A stretch of 64,000 bases of DNA from Mesostigma viride (GCA_009746045.1 RPFO01000389.1:818440-882439), one strand, 5' to 3'. Shown: positions 18,739 to 28,865, counted from the first letter of the stretch. The notes: generated from the letters alone by a model not told the origin. Translations and numbers: made by a program.

Positions 18739-19437
18739 ATTCCAGTTGCCGTCCTGGCTTTCTACCACACATGCCAACAAAAGCAGGAAGGCATCCCGAC
18801 AAATCTAAATTGCTACCCTGTTGCCGATCTCATCTCCTAGAGGCTCCGGCATTTCTGTCCCTGGGAATGTCCGGCATTGAGTCACGTCCACCAAGGTCGA
18901 AGCATAATATCCTTCAGACAATCTGCACGCTCACACCTTGCGTGTGAGTGGCCCAGCAAACATTGCGTCTAATCGTTCCTTTCTAGAAGAAATCCCTTTG
19001 TAGGGCTGCCAGCGATTTCGCATTCATTCCAGCGATCTGGCTCCGCACCGCAAATTGTCCTTTTCCATTTTCTGTCCAGTCCTCATAACGTTGACCCGCT
19101 ATTCTACACCACAAAGACACCTGGCCTGTCAATAGCCTCGGCGCTGTTGAAGTCCAGCAGTCCAGCTTCAGCTCCAGCTGTCCACTAACACGCGTATGAT
19201 CCTCTCGACGCTGCGCACTTGTGCTGCCGTCCGCTCAAGTCAGTGCTGCGCGCCCAGCTGTGCCTGGCCCGGCGCGCATGCACGTACACTTTCGTCCGCT
19301 CTTATGCTGCAAGTGCTAGTGTCCCCCCCCGGTCACTAGCCTTTGTCGAAAATGCGTAGAAAACAAATTCCTTGCGCACGTCACCGGTCTTGTGCATAGT
19401 GGGCGCCGCCCGGATGACATAGCTCGCGTCCGTGACA
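18739..19437 (-). repeat. Gypsy 5' terminal repeat A1
   Basis: 699 bp, near-identical to 8992-9689 (one C-run length change and a few substitutions). It lacks the 145-bp B part that follows A in the 3' copy. Its outer end, CGTGACA, abuts the 4-bp target duplication cggt. Confidence 0.88.
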
Positions 19438-19441
19438 CGGT

Positions 19442-19795
19442 GGCCCAACTGCGGGCCCAAGGTAAGCTCAATGAGCTGGGTCTGATTTCCCCTGCATTAC
19501 CGCCTGTCGCTGTGAATTCCATTCCTTCTTCTGGTGGTGCCCAAGGTGGTGCTGCTAAAGCGCCGGATGGAGGCAAGGTGGCCGCCATTGCGGGCGGTGG
19601 TGGCTCTAGCGGCGCGGGGCCCAGCGGGCCTCGTGACAATGGGGGCCCGATGCGTAGGGGCAATAAGGGCAGCTTCAGCCGAGCGCAGCGCATGCCTGGG
19701 AAGCGATGGCAGCAAGGTAGGCAGCAGCCATACCCGCAGCAGCAGCAGCATGCACAACAGCCAGCTGCGCCGCCGTATCAGCAGCAACAGCGCTC

Positions 19796-19840
<45 letters not shown>

Positions 19841-20051
19841 TGCACAGCCGGCAGTGCATGGGGCATGCTTTGTGTGTGGGAAGTCGGGACACATGGCAGC
19901 CAACTGCTATCACAGGCACAAGGACACTCTCCAGGCACGCAGCAACGCCAACTCGCAAGCACCAGCGGTGTGTCACAGGTGTGGGCAGCCAGGGCACTTT
20001 GCGAGGGACACTCACCTGTGCCCAGCGGCCCAGGGCGGTGGCCGTAGGTGA
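19442..20051 (+). CDS. gag: Copia-1 Gag, C-terminal part with two zinc knuckles
   Basis: Continuation of 8235-8851 after the Gypsy element (VAQLRAQGKLNELGL...). It carries a Gly/Ala-rich linker, a poly-Gln run encoded by an uninterrupted CAG tract (about 19796-19838), a CCHC knuckle (CFVCGKSGHMAANC) and a second knuckle-like C-H motif (CHRCGQPGHFARDTHLC, with altered spacing at the end). These bind nucleic acid in retrotransposon particles. The frame ends at TGA 20049-20051, 15 bp before the next frame starts. Integrase and RT follow in the same direction. Confidence 0.85.
19796..19838 (+). repeat. CAG trinucleotide repeat within gag
   Basis: About 14 consecutive CAG units giving poly-Gln in the Copia-1 Gag frame, flanked by shorter CAG-rich stretches from 19737. 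Probably length-variable between copies. Confidence 0.9.
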
Positions 20052-20066
20052 CTAGGTGAGGTTGGC

Positions 20067-21516
20067 ATGCGGGCTGGTGCAGGGGAGGCCAGCTCGACCC
20101 CCCAGGTGTACTCACCCTACCTGGGTGCTCAGGTGGCGGTGCTAGCAGGCACTAGGGAGAAGGGGGGCCACCTGGAGCATGGGACAGCTGCAGAAGGGGG
20201 AAGGGCAGTGTCTCAGGGGATGGGGAATGAGTGGGTTGGAGGCGCTGCAGGGGGGCACACCGCAGCGGGCGGGCCGCCGGTAGGTAGTACCTCACCAGAC
20301 CCTAGTTCAGCACATGTGAATGGTGCGGCGTGCGGTGAGGCAGCCGGGTCGCTCAGTGTGGCCACACGGTTACACAAAGCACTAGGGCATGGGCATGCGG
20401 GTGAGGAGTGGGCAGCCATGCTAGCTAGGGTTCACAGACTTAGTGGATATGTGCAAGCAGGTGTGGTTAAGGTGTCGCAAATGTCAGGAGCGGGCACCCA
20501 AACCGCACAAGTTCCATGCACGTAGGCCAGAGTTTGAGCGAGGTGTGGTGCAGTGTGATGTATTCATGTATGACGACAGAGACTACGTGCTTGCAGTGGG
20601 CAGGTTCTCCAGGTACAAGGTCATGGTGCCACTTGAGCGCAAGCTGAAGGAGCACTTGTGTGATGCATTGCGTCTCATCAGGTCCAAGTTTGGTGTGGCA
20701 TCTGTGTTGGAGTGCGATCAGCAGTTTGAGTGCTGTGTGGGTGAGCCGGGTGTGGGGAAGATAGAACTTGCTGGGGTAGCTGACCACGAGCACCAGGGTC
20801 TTGTCGAGCGCCACATACAGACATCGAAGCAGGTGATGGCATGCATGGAGAAGATGAGAACAGGCTCGTATCGTGAGAGGCTGGTGATCTGCAATGAGAT
20901 AGAGCAATGTCTCAACAACCGTGTAATGGTCAAGGTGTTGGGTGGGCAGGTGGCAGTCACGCCTAAGAGAGTGGAGATGGGCTTGTTGTCACCTGAGGCT
21001 GTGGAAGAATACAGGGATTATTTGAGCGATCGTTACGTGCGCATGGTAAAGATGGACCTGCGACGTGGACAGGTTTATGTGCCGTGCGTGAACGCCAGGG
21101 TCTGGGCCTACGCGGAGGGCAGTCATGGAAAACGGGGCCTATGGAGAGGTCCCGGTGTGGTCAAGGAGATCGATCCTGATCACATGCTTGCTTCGGTAGC
21201 GCTAGATGACAGTTGCTACGACAAGCTGCTAGCGTGGAAACACCTGCGCCCCTACTATGACGGGCTGGGGCCGCCAGACCCACCCGCTGAGGAAGGTGTT
21301 AGGGACCCCAGTGTGCAGGCTGGGGGTGAGGCGGGGGATCCCGGGGCTGCAGGGGGGGTGAGGGAGGGGGGTGGGCCTGATCAACCCGTACTCGCTCCCT
21401 TTCGCCGGAAGCTGGGTTGCCACCTTCCAAGGGCGGTCCCGCTAGCGTGGGGTCGGGCGGTTCGGGGGTTGCCCCAGCCGTTGACGACCAGGAGAAGCAG
21501 CGCGCCGCGGTACTAG
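20067..21516 (+). CDS. Copia-1 integrase, one frameshift
   Basis: The first frame (ATG 20067 to 20525) holds a Gly-rich leader and the His pair of the integrase finger (LHKALGHGHAGEEW). The Cys pair (RCRKCQERAPKPHK) and core are in the frame of 20443-21516, so one frameshift lies near 20445-20520. The core D-D-E is visible as VVQCDVFMYDDRDY, VLECDQQFE and HQGLVERHIQTSKQ. A C-terminal beta-rich part (VWAYAEGSHGKRGLWRGPGVV) follows. The enzyme would join cDNA to host DNA. No retropepsin motif occurs between the Gag knuckles and this domain, unlike standard Copia elements where protease precedes integrase. Confidence 0.82.
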
Positions 21517-23942
21517 CCCGCCTAGTGGAGCGCCTGCAGGAAGCTCGACGCGCTGCCACGGTGGGCGAGCAGCGGCAGTTGGGGGGCAACATCTCGCGGG
21601 CCGGCAAGGAGCGGGTGGCCGAAGGTGGGATGGTACCACGGTCCGGTGAGGCGGGTGAGCCAGCCGAAGGTGGGGTTGCACGGGCCGGCGATGCTGGGGC
21701 ATTGACCGCAGGTGCGGGGCAGCAGGCTGGTGGCGTTGGCGGGTTGGCCGGCACGGGGCCTGCATTGCCGAGTGAGGACGATAGCCCCATGGGCGACAGC
21801 GAGGCTGTCGAGGAGAGAGGTGAGCCAGGTGAGCTGGTGGCTGCGGTCTCTAAGCTTGCCAACTGGTATTCGGACGGGCTGGGTAGTTGTCGATTGGAAG
21901 TGGACACTGACGCGGTGGTGTGCTTGCTGGGTGAGGGAGTAGCCAGGCATCTGCCGTGCACTGCGTCCAAGTGGAGGTATGTGGAGGACTTCTCCGGGTT
22001 AGTGAGGATGCCGGTGCGGGGTGAGGTAATGCTGACGATCTTGGGGAGGGAGACGCCGTTTTGCGTGCTCGAGGGGTATGATGGACCCGCCATTTTGGGA
22101 CTTCCTTTCCTGGACCATCCTGATGTGCGGATTCAGAGCTCATTGCTAACCCGAGTAGGTCACGGGTCGATAGAGCTACAGTCTTACAAGTCAGTCGAGC
22201 CTCTCAGTCGCATTTGCAGCACAGTGGCTAGGCTAGCAGCACTGTCGGGTACGGAGGGTGTAGCGTGGGGCGCTGATCTCCCGCCAGCTGCTGACCTGGT
22301 TATGCCTGCATTACTGCATCCCAACAGCTTAGGAATCACTGAGAGGGACATAGCCGCACATTCCCCGATCACATTCCCTGAGCTTGTACTGCAGATGTCA
22401 ACGCCTAGTGGGTTCTCGAGCTGGTGGTGTGCATTCCGTAAGGCACTTGAGGAGTGGCAGGGCTACGGGGTGTATGAACCGCTTGACACGGTGCCGAAGG
22501 GGGCTAGGGTGCTTCCGCTGAAGATGGTGCTGTCCCACAAGGTGAAGGCAGGTGTGGAGATCTGCTACGTGAGGCCGGTATCGCAAGAGTTTGCAGGTAC
22601 TAGCCCGCTGGCCAAGGAGGAGCTCTATACCCCAGGGATGGCATGGGACACGTTCAGGATGGTTAGCATGACTTTTCTTAGCTTTCTGGACGAAGGCAAG
22701 GACTACGCGTGTGCGTCCATTGATGTCAAGCGCGCATTCCCTAACTCTAGCGAGGAGGTGGCGCAAGAGGTGTGGGAGGGTACTCCGCCTCTAGTGGTGC
22801 AGACGCCGTCGTTCTGGAAGGAGGTGGTCACGTCTGAGTTCATGGGTCTGTGCAAGGCTATAGAGGGTCTGCAGAGCGCGTCGATTGTTTGGAGGATAAC
22901 CCTCATGTGTGCGTTGGGTGAGATCGCAGAGTTTGAGGTATCTCCCTACGACCCATCGTTGTTCGTGGCGCGGATGCCGTCTGGTCCTATGTTTGTACAA
23001 CTGCATGGGGATGACTTGCGTGTCATTGCTTCGCGGTCAGCCTTGCATGCATTCTATGCTGACATTGGGCGGCGGTTCCCAGTGGGTGAGTTGCAGCAAT
23101 TGGGGCCGCAGACGCCACGGGTGTTTTGCGGGGTGGTGCAAACCCTGCGGGTGGTGTCGGGTAAGCACCGGATGCACTTGGGTATTCCTGACAAGTACAG
23201 GGAGGAGCTCATGCGCGATGTGGAGGAGTTGTGCGCCAAGGGTTTGTGGAGCAGATTGCGTGGCAAGCTCGGCTGGATGGCAGCGGTGTGTGGGCCTGAC
23301 CTGCTGGTGTTAAGCAGGACTGTGGATGAGGTGTTGGCTCTCGTTTCTCCGTCTGTGATCAAGCAGTATGTTGCTGAGAGCCAGGGTGTAGTACTTTCTG
23401 GTTTGTCTCTTTCTCAGCCGATTGTGTTGCATTGCTTTGCTGACACGTCTGGCGAGGGCAGGGAGCTCACCAAGACGAGAGCTCGCATGGGCGGCTTGTT
23501 TGTGCTCTCCAACCTCAAGGGCAATGGTTCGCTCTGTGGGTGGTACTCAAGGTTGTGTCGCAGGGTGGCAGTTGGATCGGATACCAATGAGTGTCGTGGG
23601 GTGTGTGAGTGTATCAAGGCGTCCATGTATTTAGAGCAATTTCTGCGCTGGATGGGCAAGTGGCTGGATGCTCGTTTGGTACTGACCACGACTGTGCATA
23701 CCGACAGTCAGCCGCTTGTGAGTTTCATTCTCAACAGCCTGTCCAGGACGCGCGACCTGGATTTCCTACTACTCAAGGAGCTGTCATACGCAGTGAGCGT
23801 GCTTCATCTACCTGGGAAGCTCAACCCGGCTGATGCGCTGACCAAGCTGTTCGCTGGGGCGCGAGACCAGTATCGCCTCCTGCGGATGGTCATGGGGGGC
23901 TCTCTCGGGGATCTGCAAGGACTGCTGGATGGTTTGATGTAG
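21417..23942 (+). CDS. pol: Copia-1 protease-like domain, reverse transcriptase and RNase H
   Basis: An uninterrupted 841-codon frame overlapping the integrase frame by about 100 bp. After a Gly/Ala-rich leader, residues ~155-240 form a retropepsin-like domain: RLEVDTDAVVCLL (D-T-D where DTG is usual) and VLEGYDGPAILGLPFLD. RT follows: ELYTPGMAWDTFRM, motif A IDVKRAFPN, and a catalytic box HGDD (about 22998-23020) in place of YVDD. RNase H-like features follow (CFADTSGEG, HTDSQPLVSF), then SRTRDLDFLLLKELSYAVSVLHLPGKLNPADALTKLF, the typical Copia C-terminus. The frame is intact to TAG 23940-23942. If the DTD site is inactive, particle maturation would need a protease supplied in trans. Confidence 0.88.
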   Translation: MPPSKGGPASVGSGGSGVAPAVDDQEKQRAAVLARLVERLQEARRAATVGEQRQLGGNISRAGKERVAEGGMVPRSGEAGEPAEGGVARAGDAGALTAGAGQQAGGVGGLAGTGPALPSEDDSPMGDSEAVEERGEPGELVAAVSKLANWYSDGLGSCRLEVDTDAVVCLLGEGVARHLPCTASKWRYVEDFSGLVRMPVRGEVMLTILGRETPFCVLEGYDGPAILGLPFLDHPDVRIQSSLLTRVGHGSIELQSYKSVEPLSRICSTVARLAALSGTEGVAWGADLPPAADLVMPALLHPNSLGITERDIAAHSPITFPELVLQMSTPSGFSSWWCAFRKALEEWQGYGVYEPLDTVPKGARVLPLKMVLSHKVKAGVEICYVRPVSQEFAGTSPLAKEELYTPGMAWDTFRMVSMTFLSFLDEGKDYACASIDVKRAFPNSSEEVAQEVWEGTPPLVVQTPSFWKEVVTSEFMGLCKAIEGLQSASIVWRITLMCALGEIAEFEVSPYDPSLFVARMPSGPMFVQLHGDDLRVIASRSALHAFYADIGRRFPVGELQQLGPQTPRVFCGVVQTLRVVSGKHRMHLGIPDKYREELMRDVEELCAKGLWSRLRGKLGWMAAVCGPDLLVLSRTVDEVLALVSPSVIKQYVAESQGVVLSGLSLSQPIVLHCFADTSGEGRELTKTRARMGGLFVLSNLKGNGSLCGWYSRLCRRVAVGSDTNECRGVCECIKASMYLEQFLRWMGKWLDARLVLTTTVHTDSQPLVSFILNSLSRTRDLDFLLLKELSYAVSVLHLPGKLNPADALTKLFAGARDQYRLLRMVMGGSLGDLQGLLDGLM

Positions 23943-24416
23943 ATCTGGGCAATGGACCATGTGGCATGAGAATTTCAGGCTGGCAGGCGTTGGGACGCAT
24001 TATATGTGGGCTGGGGATGACCCCTGGATCGAGCCCGTCTCAGGATGACCCAGTACGGTTGGATAACTCTATCTTGGTGGGGATGTACCCGATGGGATGG
24101 TCCTGGGTTGAGGACCTGATCGGAGGCGGGGACTGTGGTTGGTGATGTGTGAAAGTCCGTGGGTTCAGGGTGTGGTTGGTGTTGGAGCCGAGGGTGGTCT
24201 TTTGATCAGTCTTGTATTCTTGCTTGCTTACTTGACTTACTGACAGATGCTGGTTGTACTGCCGGGGCGTGAATGGGCGCCAAGTGAGGGGTGCGGACTC
24301 CCCTAGTACATAGCGTCCTGTGTTAGTGCTTCCTGGTGAGGTGTCTGTCGGTTACTCTCGAGCTGAGTGAGATAATGATTGGTGGGATGTGTGACTGCTC
24401 GGGAAAAAGCGGCTGG
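23943..24416 (+). other. Copia-1 3' untranslated region and polypurine tract
   Basis: 474 bp without coding signal between the pol stop and the 3' LTR. It ends in gggaaaaagcggctgg immediately before the LTR TG, a plausible plus-strand primer. Confidence 0.7.
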
Positions 24417-24997
24417 TGTTATATTATAGGTTTCAGCTCGCAGTCACATGGAAATAATTAATGATCGTGTGCCGGTACTTAGCCGTTTTGTGGTTCGAGG
24501 CGTTCGGGTTAATTCGGCGCATTGGGACTTAGCCGTTTTGAGGTTCGGCTGAATTTTGGCTTGTGTGATCCACAACGATTAAGTTACGCTGTGTGCGTTA
24601 TGCCTCGTGAGTTACGCCCTAGACTTTGGCTGTGCAGCACTGGTCCGGTACTGAGGTGCGGACTAGGATTCTGGGTACTGCCGGCCGGCGTGACAAGTGG
24701 TGAGATACTGGTGTGTGTCGATTGGTCGGTACTCGGCTGGTGTGTTGTAACGGAGATGTGTAACGGAGATGCGTTCCCAGGCTTGCGTCGGTGCCTAGCG
24801 CCGCAGGCTAGCCTAGCCGCCTGACAGACGATGATGATCCAAAAGCCAGCATTGTGTTGCGGCGGTCCAACGGTTGTTGCTGCTATGCTGGCAATGGCTA
24901 TGGTTGCGCTGGTAAATGAAGCTGGGGGCTTGGCTCTGAGTCTGTAACCTGATTACCGTAAATTATCATTTAATAAAATTCGAACTCAATTTCAACA
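24417..24997 (+). repeat. Copia-1 3' LTR
   Basis: 581 bp, TGTTATATT...TTCAACA, partner of 7610-8190. Followed directly by the target duplication ctagg. Confidence 0.92.
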
Positions 24998-25002
24998 CTA
25001 GG

Positions 25003-25450
25003 TAGTCCGCCGCTGACCTACGCGGGGCCGGGGGCCCAGCGGGGCCGGCCAGGGCAGCCGGGCGGGCGGCGGCGGCTGGGAGCAGGGGCGGGGGCGGCGC
25101 AGCTGTCCCCCCGACCTCGGACGTGGCCGCGGCCCAGGTACGAAGCCGCTTGGCTGGGGCGCCAGGAACGCCGTGGCGGTGGGGCCGGCCGAGGCCGTCC
25201 GGGTGCCCGAGGCGCTTGTACCAGAACCCGAGCCCCCCTTGCCGTCGTGCTTCTGCTGGCAGCTGCGCAGGTCCTTGACCATCTGCTGAGCGTCGGCCTT
25301 CTCAGCCTGCTCGTAGGCGACCCGCAGAGAGGCTTGCAGCCCAGGTTTGGCGGTCGGGTCCCTGTTGCGGCGGAGCATCTGGCTACTAGCAGCGACCACT
25401 GTCGGTGCGTGGCGGTTGTTGCGTGCCCGACCCTTGGAACGGGCGCAACA
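25003..25450 (-). pseudogene. LINE-A1, part upstream of the Copia-1 insertion
   Basis: Minus-strand frame (to about 25399) with QASLRVAYEQAEKADAQQM, a charged helical stretch of the kind that lies just before RT in LINE ORF2 proteins, then a Pro/Gly/Arg-rich linker. Across the Copia-1 target site the RT frame stays open (ADYLVPPLIRPLGDPSDMPPF), supporting continuity with 5890-7604, although the frame of the upstream ORF differs by a shift. No endonuclease domain is visible, so the LINE appears 5'-truncated near 25450. Confidence 0.55.
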
Positions 25451-26740
25451 ATGGAATAAATTATGTATTTTGGCTTGTTGTCATAGTCCGTAGGACTTTG
25501 GGACTCATTCGGGACTTAATTTGGGAATTGTCCCTTGGTCAGGACTTTTGTATGGAAATTATGACATTTGTGTGATTCGGACTAGTAGTTATTTTGGGCC
25601 TAGGTTGATGTATGAGATCTTCTACATAGAGGCCGGTGCAGTCGCGCCGCGCTGCGTACTTTATAGCTGGTTGAGATATTGTACTCATGCGTGGATTCTG
25701 TAGCCTGGCGAGGGTCGATGTCGACCCGAGGATCCTGTGTGGACTGCATGTTTCGGAATTCTCTGGAAGGTCGGCGCCATGTCGGCGCCCCTTGCCAGCT
25801 TGGTGGCAGGCCTAGGTGAAATTGGTCCGAGGACGAGAGTCTCGTCCTCTTGGTTCGGAATGAAGAGTGTGTTATCACCTATCTGAACCTGGGGCATAAT
25901 TCCAACTGCATTTGGTAGCTCTATCCTAAATGTAGGTTGTGTAGATTAATGCATCATCGTGAGCCGTAACAGGCCTAAAGCCACGCCTGTTCCGTTAAGC
26001 CCACTCCCAAAGAGTGGTCGTGGTTATTAGCACTTAGCCAAGAAACCGGTAATAACCTACCTTAACCCAAACAATAGGATCTTTCGCACGACCCGGATGG
26101 GTTCGTTACACTGGTTATCGGAGGCTAGGTTAGGGTGGTTTAACAGGGCGGCCCAAAGCCGGATTTAGCTTAGCGAAGGCCCAAAGCCGACCGGCATCAT
26201 CCCGCCCAGCATAGGCGGTTGCCAGATCCCGGTGACGCTCAGGACAGCTATAGCCACAGCCGGGGCGCCATCCAAGACATCTTAACCCTTTGAGGGGTGT
26301 CTAAGGACGCTATAGACGTCCATGCAAGTGGTAAGATTTCCCTGATTTCCTTCTTGCCCCCCCCCTGTCTTACCCACGCGCGTAGAAACGGGGTTTTTGT
26401 TCTTTGTCGTAATCCGTTTTCATGTCTGTAAACGTTTGTGAGCGGGTTGTCCCAAAGACAGCCCTCGTGAGCCGTGGGTGGACCCCCAAAGGGCAACGCT
26501 GCCTACGGCTCGAGGGTAGTCACCGGCTGGCCGTTGCCTAACTGTGTTGCCGGTGGCTGGACCTCAACGTCTTTCGTACTGTTTGTGAACGTTTTGTTTC
26601 TGCCTTGTGTTTCTCTCTCGCTGTGAGCACGTCACCTGCACGTAGAGGTATCCTGGGTGGGCTTTCCTCCCTTTCTTTCCCCTTCCTGCATTTCATGCTT
26701 CAATACCGTGTGATATTGCTTTATACCTAATCGGTAGTTC
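25451..26740. other. No gene assigned; possible 5' region of LINE-B
   Basis: About 1.3 kb with no domain-bearing frame. The left half is AT-rich. From about 25945 the sequence is GC-richer with short inverted motifs (gtggtcg...gagtgg, ggcccaaagccgga twice near 26150-26190). It could be an upstream region of the LINE at 26830 or unrelated DNA. Confidence 0.35.
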
Positions 26741-26829
26741 ATGGGAACCTCTCGCAGCAGACGTAATAATGAAGGAGGATATAGACGTACCCCTTTTTCT
26801 GCCCGCCCCTCGCAGCGGGTGAGACCTCG

Positions 26830-28865
26830 GTGCATGGCGGCCCAGCTGGGGGTGACGACTCCAGGCGGGGCGGATATCCTCATCCATTCGGTGCAGGCCT
26901 ACCTCGAGGCCCACCCCACCCACGCTGTCGTCAAGGTCGACTGCCACAACGCGTTCAACAGTCTGTCCCGCGCCAGCATGTTTGCGGCCGTCATGGAGTC
27001 CTTCGAGGACTTGTACGCTTGGACAGCCGTGTGCTACGGCCAGCCCGGCCAGCTGGTTCACATCATGGAGGACGGCACTCGCGGCGGCCTGCTGTCGCGG
27101 TCGGGCACCCAGCAAGGGGACCCCCTGGGACCCCTGTACTTTGCCGCCCCCCTCCAGGGTTGCCTCCAAGCGGTCCATGCTGCCCACCCGGCGGTCGCTA
27201 TTCAGGCCTACTTGGATGATATCTACCTTCTGGGCCCTGTGCCGGACACCCCCGCGGCTCTGCTGGCACTGCAGACCGCGGTGGCCGACATCAACCTCCA
27301 GTTGACCCTGGCCAAGTGCGCGGTGTACTCGCCCCAAGGTGATTGCTCCGGCTTTCCGCCCCAGCTCTTGGGCCGGGACGAGCGCCTCCATGGGTTGGAT
27401 GTCCTCGGCGTTCCGGTTGGCGACCCCGCGTTTGTCATCGATGCTCTGCGGGCCGCCCTCGAGGCACGCACTGAGGTACTGCCCTTGATTGCGCGCCTTC
27501 ATGATTCGCAGACCAAGGGTCTGCTTCTGTGGTTTTGCGCTCACCCTCGCGTCGTTCACTGGCTCCGGGGCGCTCTTCCGGCTCAGGTCCGGCTGGCCGC
27601 CGCGGGCCACGACGAACGCATCCAGTCGGCCTTGGCGCAGCTGGTCCCGGGCCCCGACCTCCCGCCACATGCTATTCGCATTGCCTCCCTGCCTGCACGG
27701 ATGGGTGGCTGCGGTCTGACTCGTGCCGCCCGGCTGGCCCCAGCAGCATTTTTGGGCTCCGTGGCTCAGTCGTGGGCGGAAAGCTGCCGGCTCCTGCCCC
27801 TTTTGGCAACGGCAGCGCCTGACCTCCTGGACCCCAGCAGCCCTTTGCCCTTCGTCACCGCCATCCAGGAGGCCTATGCTGAGATCCAGCAGGCCTGTTC
27901 TCCCGTCCGTGCCGCTCAGGCGGTACAGCGCCACCTCCCTCGCGGCACTCCCTCGGTCGCCTCCGTTCAATCTCCCGCCGCATTCCCTGCTCGCGTCATC
28001 GATAAACACCAGAAAACCTACGCGGGTATTCTGCACACGGCTGATTGGATTGCTCTTTTCGCGGACCTCAACGCCCAGGGACGTGCGTGGCTGTTCTCGC
28101 TTTCCTTGCGGAGTGTGGGCTCGGCGTACCTTCGTGCTCTTCCCATGGCCCCCCCATTCGCCTTGGCTCCCAGCCACTACTCGGTGGCGCTCCGGCACCA
28201 GCTATTTGCCCCGCAGCCTCTTGTTCCGGCCGGGCGGCCTTGTGGTAGCTGTGGGCAGCCGCTGGATCCCACGGGGACTCACTACCTTGCCTGCATGGGG
28301 GGCCAACAGAATCAGAACTGGTATTTGTATTTGCACACTGTCCTCCTGACGGTGGTGCTAGCCATGATTCGGTCGGTTTTCCCTCACGCGAACATCCGGT
28401 CCGAGGATGCGGATGGCGCTGCCTTCTATTCCCCCAACCACCGGCCTGACATCGTGGTGCTGGACTTTGAGGGGGGTGGCCGGCATCTGCTTATTGACGT
28501 TTCGGTGGCGCGGCCCTTGGCTCTTAGCCACGTGGCTGGGGCCTCCCTCACGGCAGGTTACACGGCGGACCGGGCGGAGCGGGCCAAGCTCCTGGCCTAC
28601 GGCGACGTCGGGCACCATCGTGTGGTGCCCTTTGTCCTGGAGGAGTTTGGGGCCATGGGGCCCCTGACCTCCGCCTAAGTTCTTCAAGGAGTGTTGCCGG
28701 CTCCGGGAGGACCGGCTGGACCTGGAGGGCCAGCGGGCCCCATGGTCGGCGCGGACCTGGACGTCATATTGGCGTCAGCGCTTGTCGGTGGCGCTGACTC
28801 GGGCCATGGCTGACATCATGCTCCGCCGTACGCGGGCTGATTTTGCGGTGCAGCAGGGCTATTAG
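26830..28865 (+). pseudogene. LINE-B (R2-like) RT and restriction-like endonuclease
   Basis: A frame open from 26741 becomes recognisable at about 26834 (MAAQLGVTTPGGADILIHS). RT motif A (VVKVDCHNAFNSLSR), motif B (GTQQGDPLGPLYFA) and the catalytic YLDD (near 27208) are intact, but the N-terminal fingers motifs are missing, so the copy is 5'-truncated. A C-terminal finger (CGSCGQPLDPTGTHYLAC) and RPDIVV...LLIDVSV, spaced like the PD-(D/E)xK core of R2-type restriction-like endonucleases, follow. A stop at 28678 interrupts the end; the next frame continues plausibly (KFFKECCRLREDRLDLEG...) to TAG at 28865. No AP-endonuclease domain is seen. Such enzymes nick target DNA and prime reverse transcription there. 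Confidence 0.78.

Larger units (their letters stand above)
8852..19437 (-). mobile_element. Ty3/Gypsy element with DNA methyltransferase and split repeats
   Basis: A 10,586-bp insertion into Copia-1 gag with termini TGTCGCG...CGTGACA. The flanks tggt (8848-8851) and cggt (19438-19441) are a 4-bp target duplication with one mismatch, and excision restores the host frame. On the minus strand the order is repeat A1 (19437-18739), leader, Gag, protease plus methyltransferase, RT-RH-INT-PHD, repeat B1 (9836-9692), two bases, repeat A2 (9689-8992), repeat B2 (8996-8852). A1 and A2 differ at about three or four of 698 positions and B1 and B2 at one of 145, so the element is young. The catalytic domains of pol look intact. 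A purine tract (gcgaggggg) precedes B1. Confidence 0.85.
7610..24997 (+). mobile_element. Copia-1 LTR retrotransposon, inserted in LINE-A
   Basis: Two 581-bp LTRs beginning TGTTATATT and ending TTCAACA (7610-8190 and 24417-24997) are flanked by the direct duplication ctagg (7605-7609 and 24998-25002). The LTRs differ at about five positions, so insertion is fairly recent. Without the nested Gypsy element the unit is about 6.8 kb. Internal order is Gag, integrase, protease-like domain, reverse transcriptase, RNase H. A purine-rich tract (gggaaaaagcggctgg) precedes the 3' LTR. The surrounding host sequence is LINE-A on both sides. Confidence 0.92.

Noticed and set aside
19497-20115. Leu- and Ala-rich minus-strand frames opposite the Copia-1 Gag
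   Set aside because: They come from the complement of the CAG repeat and Gag zinc-knuckle coding sequence.
26693-28198. 501-codon minus-strand frame
   Set aside because: Antisense to LINE-B RT, whose motifs A, B and YLDD fix the coding strand; high GC keeps the opposite frame open.
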